Below, in pieces: positions 1-5,775 of a stretch of 5,775 nt of DNA (position 1 is its first letter; each line of letters starts with the position of its first letter). A program made the translations under genes and the position numbers. A model generated the notes under the pieces. The model had not been told where the DNA came from. It ran no database searches and worked only from the letters and a program-made list of their open reading frames with translations. Source of the DNA: Chloroflexota bacterium (lineage in GTDB: Bacteria > Chloroflexota > Anaerolineae > Anaerolineales > UBA4823); contig JAJZSS010000131.1 in NCBI GenBank assembly GCA_021849525.1, positions 1 to 5,775 of the forward strand. The letters are read 5' to 3'.

Positions 1-1
1 T

Positions 2-430
2 TGGCAACAAATTAAATATTACATCAAAAAAAGTTACCAAATATTTATTCCAATTTCACTGGTTTCAATTATTGGCCTCTATTGGTTGCGACCTTTTGTT
101 TTACGGATTATTTATCCTGATTTCGTTTACAATCGATTGGGTTTGGCAGTGTTAGTATTGGGTACCAGTGTAATTATGTTAGTAGCGGCTTTTATCCAAT
201 TCTTATTAGCCTACAATAAAGTTAGCAATATTGTAATGGGTTGGGTGGTTGCTGGATTAATACTCACCATTATTGTGATCTATATGCCAGGGGACATCCT
301 CACCAGGCTGGAGACTGGTTATCTGGCCGGTGCGCTCAGCATTTGGGCTTGTTTGGGTGTATTCACTTACCAGGCGCTGAATCAGATGAAGGCTAATAAT
401 AAAGAACTATCTCAGGAAGCATCATTATGA
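2..430 (+). CDS. C-terminal part of a polytopic membrane protein, probably a polysaccharide (Wzx/MATE-like) flippase; 5' end outside the window
   Basis: The frame is open from the first complete codon at position 2 and gives 142 residues before the TGA at 428-430, so this is a 5'-truncated gene. Four hydrophobic segments are visible, at about residues 12-30, 45-70, 77-95 and 105-124 of the visible part. They are joined by short loops and followed by a polar tail (residues 125-142) that is probably cytoplasmic. The arrangement 'RPFVLRIIYPDF' after one helix, then a long helix ending 'FLLAYNKV', resembles the last helices of oligosaccharide flippases, where a 'P-vL-l-yG--F' loop precedes a helix ending in 'lLA-g'. 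Such proteins move lipid-linked glycans across the inner membrane. The family call rests on pattern memory only; another polytopic membrane protein is possible. The gene overlaps the next one by ATGA, which suggests translational coupling in one operon. Confidence 0.6.
   Translation, partial: WQQIKYYIKKSYQIFIPISLVSIIGLYWLRPFVLRIIYPDFVYNRLGLAVLVLGTSVIMLVAAFIQFLLAYNKVSNIVMGWVVAGLILTIIVIYMPGDILTRLETGYLAGALSIWACLGVFTYQALNQMKANNKELSQEASL
414..419 (+). promoter_or_regulatory. Ribosome binding site of the duplicated-domain membrane protein
   Basis: AGGAAG lies 7 bases before the ATG at 427, inside the last codons of the upstream gene. Together with the ATGA overlap it supports 427 as the true start and points to coupled translation of the two genes. 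Confidence 0.6.
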
Positions 431-1758
431 AATCTAGATTGGTCTTTCCTTTACTTGCAGGCCTGGTTGTCGGTGGACTGGTTTTTGCCATCAGTATGAA
501 ACTGGCAGAAGAATATTTGATAGATATCTATATCCAGTATCCCGAAATGCAATCGCTTACGATGGGAGTTTTGGGGGCTGTAGCAATTCTTGTGTTTCTA
601 CTGGCGTATTCGCTTTTTCAACCGGACAGTGCTCAAACAAATGAACCAGACAAATATTCAAAACTGGTCAGCTGGATTGCTATCATCGGGATTCTGGTAA
701 TCTCGCTTGTTCTTGGCAGGATAAGTATTAACACTATCGCAAAAAACAGCACAGCCAGCTGGGAAACAGTTGAAGTCACCCCTGCTCCATATGTCAGCAG
801 TGATTTTGTGAAATTGTTTGGATCCGAAAGCATGTTGGGATGTGAAAATTGTGACCATATCAGTGTTGGCGTGATCACAATCAAAGGTGACCGGCAGCGA
901 ACCCTCGACATGCATCCTCGATCCCAGGCCTCGTTTGAAGTTCTTGTCCCTGCTGGGGCCAGGCTCGCATTTAGTATTGCGCTTGCGCCGGCTGTGTGGC
1001 AAATAGGCATGGGCGATGGTGTCCAGTTCAGTGTAAATGTCGATGCTGGAAGCGGGGTAAAAAATATTTTCAGGGTTTACATCGATCCGAAAAATCTTGC
1101 GGGTGATCGGGATTGGCTGGATTATGAAGTCGATCTTGCGGAATGGGTTGGAGAAAAAATAATCCTTATTTTCGCAACTTCACCAGGGCCGAACAACGAC
1201 GACCGTTATGATTGGGCGAGTTGGGGGGAGCCTCGAATCGAGCCAGCGGTTGTTTATAATTTTTTGGATAACTTATCGAATGCACAGATTGAACTCATTA
1301 ACCCTGAATTTGGACAAGCGAATAAAAGTGCGTTAACGATCAATAATAAATTACGCAACATTTTGTACCAACACCCATCTTCGAGGGTGACTTATACCCT
1401 TAGCTTACCTCCTTCTGCCATACTCCAATTTGGTCTGGGGATGTCCGAGGAAGTATGGTCGCCTGAAAAAGGCGATGGTGTGGAATATAACATTTATGTC
1501 CGTAATCTATACACCCCAGACATCTTGTACCAGGTTTTCCAAAAAACGGTCGATTCCAAAAATAATCCTGACGACAGACAATGGCTGGATGAAGAAATTG
1601 ATTTATCGAAATTTGGCGGACAGAGCGTTGAAATCATCTTTGAGGCTTTACCAGGACCAGCCAATAATTATGATTTCGATTGGGGCGGGTGGAGCGATCC
1701 AGTTCTTCTTGCGGCGTCTGCCCCAACTATGGGGCGTGTCGGTGAGAGTCAGCCGTAG
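427..1758 (+). CDS. Three-helix membrane protein with two tandem extracytoplasmic beta-sandwich-like domains (unknown function)
   Basis: The protein has 443 residues. Hydrophobic segments at about 5-23, 45-63 and 81-97 anchor it; the rest is a large, probably extracytoplasmic part. That part is two copies of one domain of about 150 residues (roughly 121-271 and 276-427). Shared landmarks, in order, are: MHPRSQ (162-167) / QHPSSR (315-320); VLVPAGARLAF / LSLPPSAILQF; GDGV (196-199 and 349-352); DRDWLDYEVDL (227-237) / DRQWLDEEIDL (383-393); SPGP / LPGP; and DWASWGEP (262-269) / DWGGWSDP (418-425). Alternating hydrophobic residues suggest beta strands, as in jelly-roll or NPCBM-like carbohydrate-binding modules. 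Glycan binding is therefore a reasonable guess, but it is not shown. The first copy carries a Cys pair, C139-x-x-C142, the only cysteines in the protein, absent from the second copy. Coupling to a flippase-like gene suggests a role in surface polysaccharide assembly. I do not recognise a named gene. Confidence 0.8.
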   Translation: MKSRLVFPLLAGLVVGGLVFAISMKLAEEYLIDIYIQYPEMQSLTMGVLGAVAILVFLLAYSLFQPDSAQTNEPDKYSKLVSWIAIIGILVISLVLGRISINTIAKNSTASWETVEVTPAPYVSSDFVKLFGSESMLGCENCDHISVGVITIKGDRQRTLDMHPRSQASFEVLVPAGARLAFSIALAPAVWQIGMGDGVQFSVNVDAGSGVKNIFRVYIDPKNLAGDRDWLDYEVDLAEWVGEKIILIFATSPGPNNDDRYDWASWGEPRIEPAVVYNFLDNLSNAQIELINPEFGQANKSALTINNKLRNILYQHPSSRVTYTLSLPPSAILQFGLGMSEEVWSPEKGDGVEYNIYVRNLYTPDILYQVFQKTVDSKNNPDDRQWLDEEIDLSKFGGQSVEIIFEALPGPANNYDFDWGGWSDPVLLAASAPTMGRVGESQP

Positions 1759-1814
1759 TGGGTACTCGCTCTGAATATCGTAATTGAGCTAATTTATTTC
1801 TTTAATCGTCATCT

Positions 1815-1842
1815 TTCAAAAGTAACGCTTTTCTGATAAAAT
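1815..1842 (+). promoter_or_regulatory. Candidate typA promoter (extended -10)
   Basis: TTCAAA (1815-1820, 4 of 6 matches to TTGACA) and TAAAAT (1837-1842, 5 of 6 matches to TATAAT) are separated by 16 bases. A TG one base before the -10 hexamer (1834-1835) makes an extended -10. Transcription would start near 1849-1851, about 90 bases before the chosen typA start. This is a motif match by eye in an AT-rich spacer, so it remains a prediction. Confidence 0.5.
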
Positions 1843-1854
1843 TGTACGCTTCAC

Positions 1855-1888
1855 AGGACGGCCCTGCCTGAGTGGCTGGGGCCGTCTT
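1855..1888 (+). promoter_or_regulatory. Stem-loop at the 5' end of the typA leader
   Basis: GACGGCCC (1857-1864) pairs perfectly with GGGCCGTC (1879-1886). A G-T wobble and an A-T pair extend the stem outward to 1855/1888. Inside it, GCC (1866-1868) can pair with GGC (1874-1876) around the loop TGAGT. The element begins only a few bases after the predicted transcription start and ends about 50 bases before the typA ATG. It could stabilise the 5' end of the mRNA or regulate expression. It could also end transcripts from the upstream operon, but only TTAT follows it, so a standard intrinsic terminator is less likely. Confidence 0.5.
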
Positions 1889-1939
1889 ATGAATCCTGGG
1901 GCAGGTTTATCCGGTATGGGAATGAAAGAAGAAAAACAT

Positions 1940-3793
1940 ATGTACGTTGAAAGAACTGATCTAAGAAATATTGCGATTATCGCCCATGTCGATCATGGGA
2001 AGACTACTCTGGTAGATGGTTTGCTGCGGCAGGCGCGCGTTTTTCGCGAGAATCAGCAGGTGATCGAGCGGGTGATGGACTCGAACGATCTCGAGCGCGA
2101 GCGCGGGATTACGATCCTGGCCAAAAACACTTCCGTCGAGATCTGGGATGCTGCCACCAACCAGCAGGTCAAGATCAATATTGTCGACACGCCCGGGCAC
2201 GCCGATTTCGGCGGCGAGGTCGAGCGGGTGATGAATATGGTCGATGGTGTATTGCTGTTGGTGGATGCCGCCGAGGGACCGATGCCGCAGACCCGGTTTG
2301 TGCTGCGTAAGGCTCTGGCGATGGGCCACCAGGCAATTGTGGTGATCAACAAAGTCGATCGTAAAGACGCCGAAGTTGAGCGAGTACTCAACCAGACTTT
2401 TGATCTGTTCATCGAGCTGGGAGCAACCGAAGAGCAGGCTGAGTTCCCGGTGATCTATGCCAACGCAGTCACTGCCCAGGCCGGGCTCACCCCGGAGCTG
2501 GGTCCGGATTTGCAGCCATTGTTTAAGACGATCCTCGAGCATATCCCCTGTCCGAAAGTGGATATCGATGCTCCGCTTCAACTGCTGGTTACCGCTCTGG
2601 GTTATGATGATTACCGGGGGGTCACTGCAGTGGGGCGGGTCTTTGCTGGGCGGATTGAGGCCGGGCAGGCGCTGGCGCGCATTACTTTGACCGGGCAGGT
2701 GGTCCCTGAGAGGGCGCGTTATTTATACGTCCATCGCGGCTTGAATCGCGTGGATGTGGAAGCCGCGGACGCCGGGGAGATTGTTGCCCTGGCCGGGCTG
2801 GAGGAAATTGGGATCGGCGAAACCCTGGCTGACCCGGAGAATCCGGTCGGACTGCCCCCAATCCATGTCGAAGCGCCAACCGTGCGCATGACCTTCGGGG
2901 TCAATACCTCGCCATTTGGTGGGCGAGAAGGGCGCTGGAGCACTTCGCGCAAGCTGCGCGAGCGATTGTATGATGAGCTGCGATCTAATGTCGCCCTGCG
3001 CGTGGTCGATACCGAGAGCCCGGATACCCTTTTAGTCTCCGGGCGCGGCGAGCTGCACCTGGCGATCCTCATCGAGACTATGCGCCGTGAAGGCTACGAA
3101 TTCCAGGTCTCCCGCCCCGATGTGATCCTGCGCGAGGGCGAGAACGGTGAAACACTGGAGCCGTTTGAGGAAGTGTATATTGAGACCAGCGCCGAGACAG
3201 TGGGCGTGGTGGTGGAGATGCTGGGGGGGAGGCGCGGGCAAATGCTGGATATGCAGAATGCAGCGGATAATAGCGTTCACTTGAAATTCCTGGCGCCGAC
3301 CCGCGGTCTGCTTGGTTTTCGCTATCAGTTCCTGACCGCCACCCGCGGTGAAGGTGTGATGCACACCATTTTCCATGATTTCTTGCCGATGGCGGGCGCA
3401 ATCGTTGGGCGCTCGAATGGATCACTGGTTTCATGGGAGCCAGGAGTAACCACCACATTCGGTCTGAAGAATGCCGAAGAACGCGGGATGTTATTTTTGA
3501 GTCCGGGTGTGGATGTCTATGAAGGTATGGTGGTGGGGGAACACCAGCGTCCGGGCGAACTGACGGTAAATGTATGCAAGAAGAAGCACCTGACCAATAT
3601 GCGCTCTTCCCATGGAGATATGGAAATCCGGCTTACGCCACCGCGGCGGATGAGCCTGGATGAGGCCATTGAATTTTTAGCCGACGATGAACTGCTGGAG
3701 GTCACCCCGCAGAATTTCCGGATCCGCAAGCGCATCCTGGATAGCCACGAACGCGGTCGCCAGACGAAGATCAGCAAACTGGCTGTGGAATAA
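1940..3793 (+). CDS. typA: Ribosome-associated GTPase TypA/BipA
   Basis: TypA/BipA is a translational GTPase of the EF-G family that binds the ribosome and supports 50S assembly and growth under cold or other stress. From the chosen start the product has 617 residues, normal for the family. The GTPase domain shows G1 HVDHGKTT (16-23), G2 RGIT (55-58), G3 DTPGH (83-87), G4 NKVD (137-140) and a G5-like YANAV (173-177). A beta-barrel domain follows (about 210-305), then EF-G III-like (about 312-395, with [13 protein letters not shown]) and EF-G V-like (about 408-490, with [11 protein letters not shown]) domains. The BipA-specific C-terminal domain carries [11 protein letters not shown] (547-557), LTPPRRMSL and a basic tail. 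ATG 1940 is preferred because the family normally begins a few residues before '[18 protein letters not shown]', and AAAGAAG (1925-1931) lies 8 bases upstream. ATGs at 1889, 1916 and 1922 are in frame but have weaker ribosome-binding context. The gene appears monocistronic, with its own promoter and terminator, and shows no lesions. Confidence 0.96.
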   Translation: MYVERTDLRNIAIIAHVDHGKTTLVDGLLRQARVFRENQQVIERVMDSNDLERERGITILAKNTSVEIWDAATNQQVKINIVDTPGHADFGGEVERVMNMVDGVLLLVDAAEGPMPQTRFVLRKALAMGHQAIVVINKVDRKDAEVERVLNQTFDLFIELGATEEQAEFPVIYANAVTAQAGLTPELGPDLQPLFKTILEHIPCPKVDIDAPLQLLVTALGYDDYRGVTAVGRVFAGRIEAGQALARITLTGQVVPERARYLYVHRGLNRVDVEAADAGEIVALAGLEEIGIGETLADPENPVGLPPIHVEAPTVRMTFGVNTSPFGGREGRWSTSRKLRERLYDELRSNVALRVVDTESPDTLLVSGRGELHLAILIETMRREGYEFQVSRPDVILREGENGETLEPFEEVYIETSAETVGVVVEMLGGRRGQMLDMQNAADNSVHLKFLAPTRGLLGFRYQFLTATRGEGVMHTIFHDFLPMAGAIVGRSNGSLVSWEPGVTTTFGLKNAEERGMLFLSPGVDVYEGMVVGEHQRPGELTVNVCKKKHLTNMRSSHGDMEIRLTPPRRMSLDEAIEFLADDELLEVTPQNFRIRKRILDSHERGRQTKISKLAVE

Positions 3794-3843
3794 TCAATCC
3801 ACCTTCGCTAATTGCTGAAAACTTGAGCGGCGAAATTTAACAC

Positions 3844-3869
3844 AGCCTGATTGAAGGCTTCAGGTTTTT
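3844..3869 (+). terminator. Weak upstream terminator candidate after typA
   Basis: CCTGA (3846-3850) can pair with TCAGG (3860-3864), directly followed by TTTTT (3865-3869). An alternative stem, AGCCT (3844-3848) with AGGCT (3855-3859), competes with it. The stem is short, so at most this assists the stronger hairpin that follows. Confidence 0.25.
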
Positions 3870-3906
3870 CGATGGCGCAGGTATGCCCTGCGCCATCGAT
3901 ATTTTC
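3869..3906 (+). terminator. Likely intrinsic terminator of typA
   Basis: A perfect 13-bp inverted repeat (3869-3881 with 3887-3899) surrounds the loop TATGC and is followed on the + strand by TATTTTC. It lies 75 bases after the typA stop. On the - strand the hairpin is followed by AAAAACC (complement of 3862-3868), so it would not work as a U-tract terminator for the protease gene. The repeat lies within codons of the hydrolase remnant, around its GAGH motif. Confidence 0.6.
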
Positions 3907-3965
3907 TAGCTGCCGATTAAACCGTGAAAATTCATGCTCACGCCTGAGATTACCCAGTGCAGTAA

Positions 3966-5775
3966 TTACTCAACGCTGATATTTGTGTACACTTCGTAGG
4001 CATTCCCATCCAGGTCTTCAGCAATAAAGCCGACCACGTAATTGCCAACCGGCGCATCCAGGGTTTCCCAGGTAAACATCTGGCTTCCGAAGGTGAGGGT
4101 CTCGCCGTTCTCCTCGACCACGCCGGTCACCCGGCCATTCGCGTCGAGATCCATCCACTTTTCGATGATCGTTACCTGATCGCCGGCTTCCGGAGTGATC
4201 TCGCGTGGGGCGCCTGCTGCCTGATCTCCTGTGAAGCCAAATACCTGGCGGAGCATACCATCCCGGAAATACAATCGCGCCCGGCGCTGCACACTCCCAT
4301 CAGCGAATGTGTACAGTGCCTCTACCGTATACATGGCATCCTCGGCGGATTTTCCATAACTCTGGGGTGTAAAGAGTGCTACAGCCGTGGTAGTGCCATC
4401 ATTGATCGCAAATACGATAGGCTCCCATTCAAACTCCAGCTTGAAGTCTCCATCAGGATCCCATACAGGATAATACACACCGTTCAGCTCCTGGCTTTCA
4501 GCGCTCTCCAGGTAGTCTGAGTCGGCCACGTAGATCGAATTGGCATTGGGATCATGCAATCCAACAAACAGCTTGATGAAGCCAATATTCTTCCCCTGGA
4601 TCTGAGTACTGAGCAAAATTGGTGAGCCTGGCGCGGCGACCGTGTTGGACACCGTGATCGGCGATAGAGAAATGCCGCCCTCTGCGCCGGGTGCAGTTAC
4701 CCGATCACTGGTCTCAGGGATCGCCATTGTATGACTGGCAGGCTCAAAAGAGCGACCAATGTAGTGGTAAGCCAGGAAATCATCCCACACCGTTTCACCT
4801 GCGAACCGGTTTGACACCGCGACATAGGATTGTGCCCCGGTTACCGGGGAGCTATACAGTGTGGAATTGGGGAAATAGATCGAGATACCGGTTGCGCCAG
4901 ATTTATTCGAACCATGTTTCTCCGCGATCACAGTCTGGCTGATGGCATCCAATACTTGCTGAGTTAGCTGCGATATCTGAGTATCACCCGTCGCTCGAGC
5001 AACTAATTGAGCGAAATGTCCAAGATCGATGTAGGATGGAGGAACCTGGTTACCAAAAATATTGGTAAATGACTGGGCATAACTGCGAGCCTGGGCGATT
5101 GCGCTCTGATCTACATTTTGTAGATTATAGGCGAAATCATTCACGCTGCCGATCAGTGCTGATAGTGCCTGCAAATCGACCGTCGTAATCGTGATATCGC
5201 GGGTTAGCTGATTGGTTATCTGAGCCGCAGAAAAACTCCCCCCGAAGGGCGAGCTTGGACGCAGAAATGCCGCCCGCGCTTCAGCATCCACGATCCGCTG
5301 ATCATCGACGATATAGCTATCCACGATTAACTGACCCAGCGTTCCGCCGTCCATATTCGGATTGGCGGCTAATTCAGCTAAGAAGCTGCTGTAAGCCCAG
5401 CCCAGAGATGGCTCAGTCTCTTGAGAGGCTACAGCAAAACGAGCGTGGGGCTGGAGGGCGGAATAGACTTCCAGATGGCTCATTAAACAGGCGTCCATGC
5501 CGATCAACTCAAATTGACCGATGGATGTCTGCTCCTGGATTCGGGTCAATGCCTCGTCCAGCTCCATTAAATATAATTGGTCGCCCAACGCGCTGCTCAA
5601 TGGGATCCGCCTGTCTCCACCTTCAGAAGATGTTGGATCGCTCCAGCCACCGGGCCAGCCCATTCCGTGATCGGATAATATCAGGGCATATTTATCGGCC
5701 GGGTAAGTTTGGACAGCCCAGGTCACAAAATCTACGAGGGTATCGCCAGAAGCCATATTGGCCTCACCCAGGTCT
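3966..5775 (-). CDS. Clostripain-like (peptidase family C11) cysteine protease, 5' end outside the window
   Basis: The frame is open through the right edge. At least six codons (DLGEAN) precede the ATG at 5754-5756, and homologues have more sequence here, so that ATG is probably internal. Numbering from it, 'YALILSDHGMGW' holds catalytic His30 and 'ELIGMDACLMSHLEVYSAL' holds catalytic Cys90, with strands leading into each as in the caspase-like fold of clan CD. 'VASQETEPSLGWAY' (108-122) and 'GISIYFP' (290-296) are further C11 landmarks. Family C11 enzymes cut after basic residues, typically Arg. After about residue 365 comes a region of about 230 residues rich in apparent beta strands, with no LPXTG sorting signal and no membrane helix; its role is unknown. 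The protein is probably exported, but the signal peptide would lie outside the window. The TAA stop is at 3966-3968. The gene converges on typA and has no obvious U-tract terminator on its own strand. Confidence 0.9.
   Translation of the reverse strand, partial: DLGEANMASGDTLVDFVTWAVQTYPADKYALILSDHGMGWPGGWSDPTSSEGGDRRIPLSSALGDQLYLMELDEALTRIQEQTSIGQFELIGMDACLMSHLEVYSALQPHARFAVASQETEPSLGWAYSSFLAELAANPNMDGGTLGQLIVDSYIVDDQRIVDAEARAAFLRPSSPFGGSFSAAQITNQLTRDITITTVDLQALSALIGSVNDFAYNLQNVDQSAIAQARSYAQSFTNIFGNQVPPSYIDLGHFAQLVARATGDTQISQLTQQVLDAISQTVIAEKHGSNKSGATGISIYFPNSTLYSSPVTGAQSYVAVSNRFAGETVWDDFLAYHYIGRSFEPASHTMAIPETSDRVTAPGAEGGISLSPITVSNTVAAPGSPILLSTQIQGKNIGFIKLFVGLHDPNANSIYVADSDYLESAESQELNGVYYPVWDPDGDFKLEFEWEPIVFAINDGTTTAVALFTPQSYGKSAEDAMYTVEALYTFADGSVQRRARLYFRDGMLRQVFGFTGDQAAGAPREITPEAGDQVTIIEKWMDLDANGRVTGVVEENGETLTFGSQMFTWETLDAPVGNYVVGFIAEDLDGNAYEVYTNISVE

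Larger units (their letters stand above)
3808..3969 (-). pseudogene. 3' remnant of an alpha/beta-hydrolase gene
   Basis: Read on the - strand, 53 codons run from 3969 to 3811 and end in TAG (3808-3810). The key stretch is 'ENIDGAGHTCAIEKPEAF' followed by 'NQAVLNFAAQVF'. This matches the end of alpha/beta hydrolases, where G-AGH carries the catalytic His and is followed by 'E-PEAFN-AVL-FL' and the final helix. The nucleophile Ser, the acid residue and the rest of the fold are missing. The frame is closed by an in-frame TGA at 3970-3972, inside the end of the protease gene, and no ATG, GTG or TTG start is present in it. The remnant lies directly after the protease stop (they overlap by a few bases). 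A deletion that removed the front of the hydrolase gene and joined the protease end to its tail would explain this. The reading frame itself is intact, which suggests recent loss. The hydrolase family is recognised; the substrate cannot be told. Confidence 0.7.

Noticed and set aside
86..430. TTG at 86 as the start of the first gene
   Set aside because: The frame is open back to position 2 without a stop, the upstream codons continue a hydrophobic helix, and no ribosome binding site precedes 86.
633..1010. Overlapping open frames on the - strand inside the duplicated-domain gene (633-1010 and 658-1002)
   Set aside because: They lie wholly within a well-supported gene, do not resemble any protein family, and lack ribosome binding sites.
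1430..1774. Second + frame (114 codons) over the end of the duplicated-domain gene
   Set aside because: It overlaps the conserved second repeat in another frame and its translation has no recognisable pattern.
1776..1800. AATT-GAGCT-AATT followed by a T-rich stretch as terminator of the left operon
   Set aside because: The stem has only four A-T pairs, too weak to call a terminator.
1889..1939. ATGs at 1889, 1916 and 1922 as the typA start
   Set aside because: They add 6-17 residues not typical of the family. The one at 1889 overlaps the foot of the leader hairpin, and ATG 1940 has a better-spaced purine-rich site.
1961..3777. Several - strand open frames of 65-206 codons, plus a + frame at 2457-2690, across typA
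   Set aside because: They mirror the high GC and codon bias of typA; typA is intact and conserved throughout.
4691..4942. + strand open frame of 83 codons within the protease gene
   Set aside because: It is antisense to conserved C11 sequence and shows no family resemblance.

Overview
The window looks like a piece of a bacterial chromosome, most plausibly from the Chloroflexota (Anaerolineae-like). This is an inference from protein flavour: a clostripain-type (C11) protease with a long beta-rich tail, a BipA/TypA close to the usual bacterial form, and a duplicated 'GDGV ... W-D--DL ... DW--W--P' surface domain of a kind I associate with that group. No rRNA, tRNA, CRISPR array or insertion sequence was seen.

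Left part (1-1758, + strand): an AT-rich two-gene unit. The first gene is cut by the window edge. It is the C-terminal end of a polytopic membrane protein, probably a Wzx/MATE-like polysaccharide flippase. Its stop overlaps the start of the second gene (ATGA). The second gene encodes a three-helix membrane protein whose outer part is two tandem copies of one beta-sandwich-like domain. The pair is probably the 3' end of a cell-surface polysaccharide locus.

Middle (1759-3793, + strand): a leader with an extended -10 promoter and a strong stem-loop lying almost at the predicted 5' end of the mRNA, followed by typA/bipA, a translational GTPase involved in ribosome assembly and stress. Base composition rises sharply here. 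The best start is the ATG at 1940, not the first in-frame ATG at 1889, which sits at the foot of the stem-loop.

Convergent junction (3794-3965): although short, this spacer is not empty. On the - strand it holds the last 53 codons of an alpha/beta-hydrolase gene, including the catalytic-His motif GAGH, with no start and no upstream domain: a gene remnant. Inside the remnant is a perfect 13-bp inverted repeat followed, on the + strand, by a T-rich tract. It is the best candidate for the typA terminator.

Right part (3966-5775, - strand): a C11 clostripain-like cysteine protease that runs off the right edge. It has the His and Cys catalytic motifs and a C-terminal region of about 230 residues that looks beta-rich.

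The three transcription units do not form one pathway. The most unusual points are the hydrolase remnant with its possible reuse as a terminator, the duplicated-domain membrane protein coupled to a flippase, and the structured typA leader.
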